Shown piece by piece: positions 32,739-41,944 of a stretch of DNA of 64,000 nt. The translations under genes and the position numbers were made by a program. The notes under the pieces are model-generated. The model saw nothing but the letters and a program-made list of their open reading frames with translations. It was not told where the DNA came from and did no database searches. Position 1 is the stretch's first letter; each line of letters opens with the position of its first letter. Origin of the DNA: Capronia americana (taxonomy: Eukaryota; Ascomycota; Eurotiomycetes; Chaetothyriales; Herpotrichiellaceae); contig JADWQD010000008.1 of the NCBI GenBank assembly GCA_016110215.1, forward strand, positions 1,860,001 through 1,924,000, in the 5' to 3' direction.

Positions 32739-33963
32739 TCATCGTTGATCGTCCTTGAATTGTGACGTGCCCCAAATCTCATCGAAGGTCACGAAGCGAT
32801 TTAGCTTGGACGGATCCCGCACAGTAATCTCATCAATCTGTTTAAAGTCCTCAGGAGACAAGGCGGGGACTGGATAGAATCTATATCAGCAAGGGTTCCT
32901 TGCGTTGAAGCAATCCCATGAGCCTACCGTTGAAGTTGCTGGCGATTCGACTTGGAGTGCTTGATTTTGGAATAGCTACAGTTCCTCTCTGAACTAAGCA
33001 GTGTGCATCAGCCGCTCTGTCGATCAGTAAGCAAAATCAATGGCGGTGACTTACTCGCCCACGCAATGAGCACCTGCGCCGGTTCGACGTTGTTTTTCCC
33101 AGCGACGGCTACCACATCCTCATCATCTAGAAGTTTCGCTTTGATGTAGTGCATAGCACCTGGCTGGGTGCCCAAGGGCGAATAGGCCACAAAGAGAATG
33201 TCGTTCTTCTTGCAAAAGTCCAGCAGCTCGTTCTGAGGAAACCATGGATGTGCTTCGACCTGGTTGCAGAGGGGCTTAATGGTCGCAATTGAGAGAAGTC
33301 TTTCCAATTGAGGAATCTTGAAGTTTGATACCCCGATCGCTCGCGTCTTTCCTGACTTGACCAGTTGCTCCATTGCTCTCCAGGTTGGTTCATGGTTGAT
33401 GGTGAGTTCTTCGTCCACGACCGGCTGAAGTCATGATCAGCTTCATCTCTGGCCATATATAGCACCCACTCTACCTTGCCTTGGTCATTGAGAAGAATCT
33501 CGTAATCAGGTGTTCGCTTGAAAGCAAGTGGCCAATGCATCATATAGAGGTCGACTTAGCCTGCGTATCAGCCAGCTGCCTCTTCGCCAGTGTCACCCAG
33601 CAAGAGATTCCATACCGTAATCGAGCTTCATCCTTGTCAGACTTTCGTCCAGACTTCGCCCGACATCCTCGGGCTCGTGATACTGCTGCCAACTAATTCA
33701 TTGCTGATCAGTTTTTGAAGACCATCATGACCACGGGTGGCGGACAATTTAGTAGCAATGAAGAGTTCTTCCCTGGGGACACCGCTCGCCACGATACCCT
33801 CTCCAACCTCTTCCTCACATCCATAAAGTGCTGCAGTGTCAATGTGTCTATATCCCGCGCGTATTCCTTCCCGGACAGCAATCGCGCAGCGACCGCTTCC
33901 GTTTGTGCCTGGTTCGAAAGTGCCCAGTCCAAGCACTGGAACTTTTCCCTGTGATGCAGACAT
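32739..33963 (-). CDS. Aldo/keto reductase with two out-of-phase exon junctions
   Basis: NADPH-dependent carbonyl reductase of the AKR superfamily. Coding blocks are 33735-33963, 33616-33682, 33475-33554, 33055-33424, 32928-32993 and 32739-32880. AKR landmarks appear in order: GYRHIDTAALYG (catalytic Asp and Tyr), ELFIATKL (catalytic Lys), the MMHWP block (catalytic His), AIGVSNFKIPQLERL, CNQVEAHPWFPQ, VAYSPLGT and RGTVAIPKSS. The three internal junctions are clean. The first (33683-33734) leaves one extra base before YHEPEDV. The last (32881-32927) is one base short before FYPVPALSPEDF with any GT-AG choice. The gaps are too short to hide another exon. It is probably a decaying gene; unusual splice sites or base-call errors are alternatives. 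Confidence 0.7.
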
Positions 33964-34240
33964 GACTTTTACTGCTACAATCAACGCTACCGAAAAGGCC
34001 TTTATCGACGTAAAGAGTACTTGATTCAGAGTGTCTTATTAACCTCGGAAAAAGGGAAGGTCATTTGGACTTTCAGGTGGCCGCACGGAGATGCACAACC
34101 CCCCGATGGGCAGTCGGTCAACCCCACTTCCACATGCCTACCGTATGTTGTGGCCAGTTGTCCCCCAGCATGCAGTAGTACTTTTGGAGCGCTGGAGACC
34201 TTGAGCAATCCGTCAAAGATCCTGGTTCAGACAATCGACA

Positions 34241-35198
34241 ATGACTGCTGCAACGAGGACCCGCGAGATCTTCTCTTACTTAGACCATAAAGTCAGCGAG
34301 ACTTCATCCGGCGCCAAAGTCCACAGTTATTACTCGGATTTGCGTGATAAGTCCCCGATACTTATTTTGATACATAGATACCCTCAATCTGCATTCATTT
34401 GGAGATATATTGCCGCGGCGCTGAAGGACAAGGTATCCCTGTTTGTGCCCGAAATCCCCGGCTATGGAATCAGCGCCCCAGATCAGGAACCGGATAAGAT
34501 GGCGGTTGGGGGGGCTTTGATTGAGGCCCTCGTGGATTGTTTCCAGCTCTCAAAAGACACTAGTCGAGCTGCGGCGATCTGTGCGCACGACCGAGGCGCT
34601 CGGGTTGCTCATAGAATCATTGTCGACAAGGACGACTTTCCACAGCTCAGGATTCAAGGTGCGATTTTGATAGACATCACCCCGTCGAAAGCGCAATGGG
34701 ACCGCTTCACGACACCGGCAATTGCCATGGCATACTTCCATTGGCCACTCTTATCAAACGCCGAGTTGGCCACCAAGATCATTCGGACCTGAGCGGTGGC
34801 TCAAGGAGATTTGTCTCCGGCTGATTGGGCCGAACCAGTCTGGTCGCGAGAGATTCGAAGCCGACAATGCCGTAGCCATCTACCAAGAGCTTTTTCCGAA
34901 ACAAGAGACGGTCTGGCACACGTGTCTTGATTACAAGTCCGGTGGAGTCGAAGATTATGCGCTCCAGGCCGAGGACCAGAAGGATGGTAGGAAGATCAGC
35001 GTGCCGACCTTCATCATGTTTTCAGAATGGGCCTGGGGTGGAAGACGAGATGTAGGCGGCGTCTGGAAGGATTGGGTCCTGGAAGGCGTGCCGCTGAAAG
35101 TCATAGGCGTTGGTGATGACTACGGCCACTATCTGCCGGAGGAGGCTCCAGAAGAAGTCCTCACAGCTATCCGCAAGCTCTTGGAACACGTTCAGTAA
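34241..35198 (+). pseudogene. Alpha/beta hydrolase (epoxide-hydrolase/haloacetate-dehalogenase-like), frameshifted
   Basis: Intronless alpha/beta hydrolase broken by one frameshift. The first frame (34241 to the TGA at 34790) carries LIHRYPQSAFIWRYIAAAL, where family members usually have HG-x-P, so the oxyanion-hole glycine is Arg here. It also carries the nucleophile motif AHDRGARVAHRI. The second frame, entered near 34780, continues with FGPERWLKEICLR and ends with the catalytic histidine region GDDYGHYLPEEAPEEV before the stop at 35198. No GT-AG intron bridges the two frames. As it stands the product would lose the cap's end and the catalytic histidine, so loss of function is likely. Confidence 0.75.
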
Positions 35199-35368
35199 AA
35201 TCAAAAATTCCATATTGCGTATGCTCCTAATCGGGTAGATCGCCGCCGTCTAAAGCAATGCCATCATCATGCCACTCGATGGAACGCGACATGGTAAAAA
35301 GAGGGTTCGCGCCGGAAAGGATTCCGACCGAGATGTCCGACTCCCTGAATCCCACGGATCTCGGCGGA

Positions 35369-36773
35369 TCACGAGTACCCATTTCTGCCTTTGACCACGC
35401 CATAGGCGCCGCAGGACTTCGAGAACATTGTTCTCAGATCGCCCACGATCGCGGCAGGGCTTTCATACGCCGCGAAATGCCCACCCGTGCTGTGATCATC
35501 TCTCCAGAAAACAATATCCTAGGACCCATGCTGTCGTGCCAGGCGCGCGGAAACATTGCAACCTCTCTGGGAAACCTCGAAACACCCAGCGGAACGTCGC
35601 AGAACTTTGCTAGATCCATCCAAACCTGAGGAGGCCCGTCGCTCGGCCCAGAGTGTTGATCATCCCTTATGCGATGGTGAGTCTCGTAGTATATTCGTTG
35701 AGAGGCCGCTGGACCGGCACGGGAGAACCAGTAGATCGACACCCACGTCAAGACTTCGTCCTCGGTCCAGTGATACGAATCTGTCCAGTCGTGTAGTTTG
35801 TCATAGATCCAGGAAAGTAGACCCACGGGGCTGTCTGCGACACAGTGCCCAATGGTCTGGGGCTTGGTCGCCTGAATCTGATAGTACCCGGTGCCGTAAC
35901 GTTGAACCCTGTCCGAGTGTTGTTTTCCAAGTCGCTCATATTCTTCCTGTTCCGGTGACGCTGCGGGAATCTGCACGTGTCCGTTGCTTGGTGATTCTGG
36001 CGGTGGCAAGGAGGGCACAATCATATTGAAATATTGTGCTTTGACCGATCCAGGGTACGTCATGGTCAGTGACCTGCCGACGAAATAGCCTATATCACCT
36101 CCCTGGACAACTGCACTACAGACCCGTCAGCAGAAACCGCGTGTGGCAGGGGCAGATACCAAGACGGAACACCTACCATATTCTTCGTACCCTAGTTCCA
36201 GCATTAATTTCCGGCACACTTCTGCATGTTGTTCAATCTGCCAGTCGCGCTGTTGTGAGAGAGATTCTCAGCTCAACTCATCCAACCATCGCCATAGGCC
36301 TTGCCGGAAGGACGGGCAGTACCTGTTCACAGGCATCCGAGAACCCAAAGTTGACCAAACTCGGAGCAACCACATCAAAAGCGGGGAATTGGTCTCCTCC
36401 CTCGACCAGCTGAGGAAGGATCTTGATCACCTCGATGAAACTGCCGGGCCAGCCGTGGACGAAGAGCAGAGGTACTGCGTTCGGGCATGTGCTTTTCTAA
36501 TCGATGAAATGGATTTTGTGCTCTCCATATCCTTCCACCTCGACCTCGAAGATGAACTGAGGGAACTCATTCAGTCTCTCTTCGGCCTTTCGCCAGTCAA
36601 ACTCTTTGCGCCAATACTCCGTCAGCCTCGACGATGTCCGCTAACGGAGGGCCCCAAACCCAGTCTCGCTCGTCTTTGATCTCATCAGGAAAATCCGTCA
36701 GCACCAATTTGGCCTTCAGTCTGTCGATCCGCGGTTGAGGGACGTCGATTCTGAACTTGCTGATTGCCGACAT
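35369..36773 (-). pseudogene. Microsomal-type epoxide hydrolase pseudogene (EHN family)
   Basis: Remnant of an epoxide hydrolase with the N-terminal EHN domain; intact members open epoxides to diols. From the ATG at 36773 it reads FRIDVPQPRIDRLKAKL and DERDWVWGPPLADIVE, then shifts frame near 36627 before EYWRKEFDWRKAEERL. An in-frame TAG at 36497-36499 follows HKIHFID. The oxyanion segment LLFVHGWPGSF and the nucleophile segment VVQGGDIGYFVGR remain after two plausible introns. A second frameshift near 35508 separates ILF from WRDDHSTGGHFAAYE, the catalytic-histidine segment. With at least three lesions it is a clear pseudogene. It lies next to the other broken hydrolase. Confidence 0.85.
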
Positions 36774-37499
36774 CTTTGCAAGGCGTAGATGCGGTTTCCA
36801 ATGGGCGCCCTCGTGTTGTCTGGATTACACGAGAGAATTGCAACCGGTGCTTGAGCCACCAGTAAGGAAACTTTGGCTGCGTCCGAAAACCTTCATCTGT
36901 GGATATATCCGACACTAACTTCATATTTCATTAGGAATGGTATATGGTCCTGGTAATACTGGCGCGTTAGACTGCCGCACGCACAAAGCACAATTCCCTC
37001 AACAACTCGGGGCTGGCCATGTGGGTTTCTGACTCCACACACCCCAATGCGGACATGAGACTCGTGCACAGCCGTTAACAAATCTTGAGGGGGGCCAGGA
37101 AATAAGCCGTCTAGAACTTCAGGGTTCAGCGACGGAAAACGTCTGGATTATGTCGAAATGAGCCCTTTTAGGGAGTTCACGTCACATCGCAGCACAGTTT
37201 TCGGTACAAACCGTGTGCCTCGCGCATCAATCGGCTGTTCAATGTCACAATGTTGGGCATGTACCGTTTTGACATAATTTTTCGAGAAGCAAATGGTGGG
37301 AAGTTAGAAAAGAAAAGAAAGAAACTTCAGGAAGTTCAGTACCTGGACGGGTAATCTGTGTGCTTTTGTCCCGGTTCCAGCCAAAGTCTGTCTGTGTTGC
37401 ACTAGTCGAGCAAATCGCCGAAAATCCTTATGTTCCACAACCAAAGGTGAATCGCTTTATGACATTATCAAAATCTCCCTTTTACAATTTCCAAGCCAA
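36774..37499. other. Intergenic region
   Basis: About 725 bp between the epoxide-hydrolase remnant and the MFS stop codon. No gene or repeat recognised. Confidence 0.5.
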
Positions 37500-39197
37500 T
37501 CAAATCTCCGCGTGAGTCCGAATATTCAGACGCTCCAGGATATTGTGACGCGCCCAGATGCTGCGGTAGCGTTTGCCGAATATGTAGATCAGGGGGGTCA
37601 GGGCGACCCAGCCGAGATTGAGCCCACCGAGCACGTAGAAGACTTGGGCAGGCCCAGAACGGGCAACCCAGCCGTTGACGAAGTTGCTGAACGCGTAGAA
37701 GAGGAAGTTCTTGTAGATGATACCGGCGACGAACATTTCGCCACTCAGGCTCCTGAACGCGTCCAGTCCATAAGACGCAGCGCTGATGGCCACAGCCAGA
37801 ATGCCAAACATGTTGAGGCCGTGAAGGGTCGCTGTCGCATACACGTTGACATGATTTTGGCACGCTACACCCCAGCCCATCATTGCGGCGCTTGCAAAAA
37901 TGCCCAAGGGCATCATGACCAGTCGGTACTCGGGTTCGTAGACACCATTGTTTCTGCGGGCCAATGCCTTGATGACGGGATCATAGATCACGGCCAGCAA
38001 GACAGTGGCCACGACACCGCCGGTGAAAGGTCCGAGGAACAGATTGCCATTTCCGGTGGGAGTGAGCGAGTACGGTGGCGGGGAGAAGAGCTGGGCGAGA
38101 ACAATGGCCTGCGCGACATACGTGGCGGTGATGGTGCCGGTGATGACCGTGACCCACAACACAACCAGATTGGTACAGGCCATGAAGGGAGCGATGGAGA
38201 GCTGAAACAAATTCTCGTTGGCATAAGTGCCAGTGAAGATGGCAAGTTCTTGAACGAAGGTCTTCTTTGGTGGGATCTGGCTCTGGCGAGTGGCCGTGAG
38301 TGAGAGTGGCTTCTCAGGCTGACCAGCTGCCTCAGAAACCTCCGACGTTGTTTCAACATGGTGCGCAGTATCTCCCTTGCCTGCGAGCTTCGCAACAACG
38401 TCAGTTTCGTCGTCAACGTTCTCGTCGGTTTCGAGTCGGACGTCGCGCCTGTATTGAGTCTCTGGACAAAAGAGGAACAGTAGAATGGTTTGCAAACCAC
38501 AGAAGACTGTGCAGAGGTGGAATAGATATCGCCAACCAAGGTTGGTGGTGATCGGGCCTGCAACAATACCGACAAAGTTCGAAACGCAGCCGAGGACGAA
38601 TTGAATAGCGGCCATGTAAAGACCTCGTTCGTGGACGAAATAGATATCGCCAATCATGGACACCATCAAACTCTCATAGGCGGCAGTAGAGCCTCCTTGG
38701 ACGATACGAGCCGCGAGCAGACCCTCATAGTTATGTGTAGCGGAGCCAATGATCGAACCAATGGTCCCGCATAGTGAGGAGACCAGGAAGACAGGTCGTT
38801 TTCCATACTTTCTCGCAAAGGCATTGACGAATGTTCCGGTGCTGGCGGCAACGAGCAGCTGATAGCCGCTGAGGAGCACAATGTCCGCGAGGGGTCGCTC
38901 ATTATCTGCGGCGATGACAACGATGCCAGGATTCAAGATCCCGCTGATAACCGCGGCAAACATGATCCCGCCAAAGCTGAGAATTAACGTAACTGTGAGC
39001 TTCTTGAAACTTGACCAATTCAAAGGATCATTCGGATCTTCCGAGGGCTGGGGTACCAAGACGATGTAGGCGCTCCTTCCCCTGCCATGCTTGAGATTCT
39101 GGGTGATCGATCCCGTGGCGTGGTTGAGTTCGTCGAGGACCACAGTGGCCGGTACGTGGGCCATCTTATGGTCCTCCAAAATACCTCCGTAACCCAT
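37500..39197 (-). CDS. Major facilitator superfamily transporter (DHA1/HOL1-like)
   Basis: Plasma-membrane or vacuolar proton-coupled transporter, intronless, 565 residues from the ATG at 39197. The cytosolic N-terminus has the fungal MFS signature DPNDPLNWSSFKK, followed by twelve hydrophobic segments. NAFARKYGKRPVFL is the loop 2-3 motif A (G-x3-D-R-x-G-R-R equivalent) and a charged central loop (about residues 250-310) divides the two bundles. The second half includes GPFTGGVVATVLLAV and YEPEYRLVMMPLG. It is the only transporter in the accessory block and looks intact, so uptake of the cluster's substrate or export of a product is possible. Confidence 0.9.
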   Translation of the reverse strand: MGYGGILEDHKMAHVPATVVLDELNHATGSITQNLKHGRGRSAYIVLVPQPSEDPNDPLNWSSFKKLTVTLILSFGGIMFAAVISGILNPGIVVIAADNERPLADIVLLSGYQLLVAASTGTFVNAFARKYGKRPVFLVSSLCGTIGSIIGSATHNYEGLLAARIVQGGSTAAYESLMVSMIGDIYFVHERGLYMAAIQFVLGCVSNFVGIVAGPITTNLGWRYLFHLCTVFCGLQTILLFLFCPETQYRRDVRLETDENVDDETDVVAKLAGKGDTAHHVETTSEVSEAAGQPEKPLSLTATRQSQIPPKKTFVQELAIFTGTYANENLFQLSIAPFMACTNLVVLWVTVITGTITATYVAQAIVLAQLFSPPPYSLTPTGNGNLFLGPFTGGVVATVLLAVIYDPVIKALARRNNGVYEPEYRLVMMPLGIFASAAMMGWGVACQNHVNVYATATLHGLNMFGILAVAISAASYGLDAFRSLSGEMFVAGIIYKNFLFYAFSNFVNGWVARSGPAQVFYVLGGLNLGWVALTPLIYIFGKRYRSIWARHNILERLNIRTHAEI

Positions 39198-39743
39198 GGT
39201 GAAGGTTTTGCTGAGGTTACTTGCCGTTTGACGGCAGAAACGGTCTATTCGGCTTGAGCAGGGATAGGTCTGCTCTAGAGCCTGATATGTGAATGAGCCG
39301 GCACAGTGGGAAATCAAACATTTAAGAACTGCGCGGGCTGTGACTCTTTCTTAAGGCCGTGCGCGTGCAATGTCCACAACACAGTTACTTGCCCCTTTTG
39401 GTGGTGGGATACCGAATACCCCACCCCCGTTTTTTGCTGGTTTCCGGGGAAGGCCAGGATGCACTGAGTTGAACAAGCTTTTTCTCCTGAAATCCTAATC
39501 AGGCATCTGGAGAGAATCTAGAAGCCATTCTTCCCGGAAAGAGGAATTTGGAGTATAGACAAAATCAACGATGGAGTCCGGGTAGAATATTGGGGGAGGA
39601 ACTTCTGTTAAGAGCTACTATACTACACATGTATACTCCCTGCGCTTTATGTCAGATCTATGTCACCTTTTACCCGAAGGGGAAAGGGCGGAGAAGAAGG
39701 AGAAGCGATCATAGCTTGCGTGTTCATCTCATGATTACTGGGT
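39198..39743. other. Intergenic region
   Basis: About 545 bp holding the MFS promoter and the 3' end of the SDR gene. No gene seen. Confidence 0.55.
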
Positions 39744-40742
39744 TTACTCCTTGATAGTGGGAATAAACCAATCGGTGTCTACAACCAGTCTCACACGATG
39801 GAGATCTTGCTTTTTGATCCTCTCGCTTTCAGCTGCATAAGCACCAACCGACCGCGAGGCATCTACGTACCTACCGGACAAGAAGTCTAACTGTCCACTC
39901 GCCAAAGCTACCACCAAACCCGCGGGCATCTGCGGTGTATCCCACGTCGAACCTTCCAAGAACCCAAAGGCTGTCTTGACCGACTTGTCTTCTCCGGGGA
40001 TCGTCGAGGATATGTAGCTCCCTTCTGTGATCTTGCCGTTGACAGCGTCCCGAAAATCCGTAAAGAACCGGGTGGCAATAGATCCTGGATGTATCGCAAA
40101 GGCCTTGATGCCGTGCTCTTTGTTTTCGATGTGAATCATTTCAGCGAGCCGAACCATACCCAATTTACCCAGGCCATAGCTGCTGATTACCTGATTGGCA
40201 TGAGCGCCTGCGCTGGAAGTGAAAATGATAAATCCGCCTTCTTGCCTTTGACGCGATAGTGGAATGACTGCTCGGCTGAAGTTGAAGACGCCCTCCAGAG
40301 AGATCGCCAATGTGTCCCACCACACTTTGGGGTCGCTCTCGTGGATCGGTAGGAACTGCGGCGGTCGTCCAGCATTCATGAAAAGAACATCAATACCTCC
40401 AAACGCCTGGTCGCAATCGTCAACAAATCGCTGAACTGCCGCATAATCTCGGACATCGAAGGCGGCGGTTTTAGTCTTGATTTTTGGATTGATGGCTTTG
40501 CACAATTTGGCTGTCTCGTCCACCTCGTCAAGCTCTAGAGCCATCAGCCCCAGTGAAGCAGCTTCTGTGTAGGAAAAGAATTCGGCCGTCGCGCGCCCAA
40601 TCCCTCGGCCGGCGCCATCGATGAGAACATGATTGCCTCGTAAAGCGGCTGCGAGATCCTTGTTTTGTCGCGGGTCGGTAGCATATTCACAGTCATGTTG
40701 GTTCCCAAGATAAGCAGAAACGGGGGCGTCTGGCTCAGACAT
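39744..40742 (-). CDS. Short-chain dehydrogenase/reductase
   Basis: NAD(P)-dependent alcohol or ketone oxidoreductase, intronless, 332 residues. The glycine-rich cofactor loop is DGAGRGIG at residues 42-49; the usual leading Thr is Asp, which is unusual. FMNAG lies at 121-125, Ser at 176-177 in FTSSAG, and the catalytic pair Tyr189 and Lys193 in SSYGLGKLG. After the core, AIHPGSIATRFF is the usual PG segment. The C-terminal stretch of about 80 residues is longer than in classical SDRs of about 250 residues. The ATG at 40742 is the first in frame. It is the right-most gene of the accessory block and its neighbours are all redox enzymes or a transporter. Confidence 0.88.
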   Translation of the reverse strand: MSEPDAPVSAYLGNQHDCEYATDPRQNKDLAAALRGNHVLIDGAGRGIGRATAEFFSYTEAASLGLMALELDEVDETAKLCKAINPKIKTKTAAFDVRDYAAVQRFVDDCDQAFGGIDVLFMNAGRPPQFLPIHESDPKVWWDTLAISLEGVFNFSRAVIPLSRQRQEGGFIIFTSSAGAHANQVISSYGLGKLGMVRLAEMIHIENKEHGIKAFAIHPGSIATRFFTDFRDAVNGKITEGSYISSTIPGEDKSVKTAFGFLEGSTWDTPQMPAGLVVALASGQLDFLSGRYVDASRSVGAYAAESERIKKQDLHRVRLVVDTDWFIPTIKE

Positions 40743-41944
40743 CGTTGGAACAAAATTGCGCTGCTAGGTATGTCAGTTTTCTATGAGATTTTGTGAATGT
40801 TGTTGCAGCGTTGTACACAGTCAAGGTGGATCTTGAGTTGTCTTATGTAGACACAATGGGCCAGAATTCACTATTGATGAAACCTTTTTGTGTAAGAGCC
40901 GAAGTCTCGACGGTCAAGGTCAGGCAGCACCGGCTCCCAAACGTGCACAAAACCCAAGTGGTCTCCTATGGCAAGCGAACATGGAAGACGGAAGCTGATG
41001 AATGGAGCAATCGATAGTGCCACGTGGATCCACAACGGAATGGGTCGACTCTTATGTCTACTAATTATTCCCTCTTCCTCACGTTTCTTAGATGATTGAG
41101 TATGATATCGTTCAAACTCTGTAAAGAGCTCGCTCGCCGCACCAGTCAGTACGAATCAGTCAGCTCCTATGATCGCCGTAAGAGCGAGGCCTTGATCCGC
41201 GGATGTTGCTTTCGGCGGAAGACAGAGACTCTTTAGCTTTCGTGGTGCAGTAAGAAGGTGAGCTCTGATGGGTTTGCGACGATCTAATTTAGGATTGGAG
41301 GCTGTGCAGGAGGCCATAGATCGGCTGGCCGACGGAAAGGTATCTGGGCGGAAATTGGTCGTTAGATTGTAGATGTACGATTGTGGTAGAAACTATATCA
41401 CGGACGTGTTGATATGTCGGGGTATATCGATATCTTTGGGCTGTGTTGGCCGGGAATGCAGAATTAACATCAGGAATCTGAATCCGTTCAGCTTCCTTCA
41501 GTAACTAGCTTCTGCCCTGTTGGGATTTTATCAACGAGGACGGACTTCACGGAGTCTACACCCAACTTCTGAGCTTGATCATTCGAATGGTTTCTTTGTT
41601 CATTGTCGCTGTTCTGTTCTCACCAAAGCTACGACCAAGCAATAGCACAGCTAATATCAACTCCAGCAATGCAACGCACTTCTTAGCCATGTGGGTATCA
41701 CTATGCGCTTGACAATTGCAACCAACACTTGCGCCGCCGCATAAAACCCATCGTGACAGCATGTCCCGCGATATCTGATATTTCATAATCATGTACCAGC
41801 CTGTTCGTGCCTGTCCAGGCTCCAAGCTCCCGTGTGCACATTCCAATACTATTACGTGTTTCAAGGAGTCCTTGGTGGGGCATTTTCCTGTCTTGAATCC
41901 GTGCTCTTGAGACTTTCCTGCCCGCATTTCCCTGAATTGTCGAA
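40743..41944. other. Intergenic region carrying a duplicated gene tail
   Basis: About 1.2 kb between the SDR start and the GH55 stop. Apart from the 108-bp copy of the MDR gene's 3' end, no coding region is supported. Confidence 0.6.
41295..41402 (+). repeat. Direct repeat copy B (orphan 3' end of an MDR gene)
   Basis: Matches 13348-13455 at 101 of 108 positions by eye, same orientation, no gaps. In the coding part two of three differences are synonymous (TTA to TTG twice), the third is Glu to Asp, and the TAG stop is kept. Nothing upstream resembles the rest of the reductase, so it is a detached tail. Confidence 0.9.

Noticed and set aside
37512..38303. Plus-strand open frame of over 260 codons opposite the MFS gene
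   Set aside because: Antisense shadow of a clearly recognised transporter, with acidic low-complexity composition and no domain.
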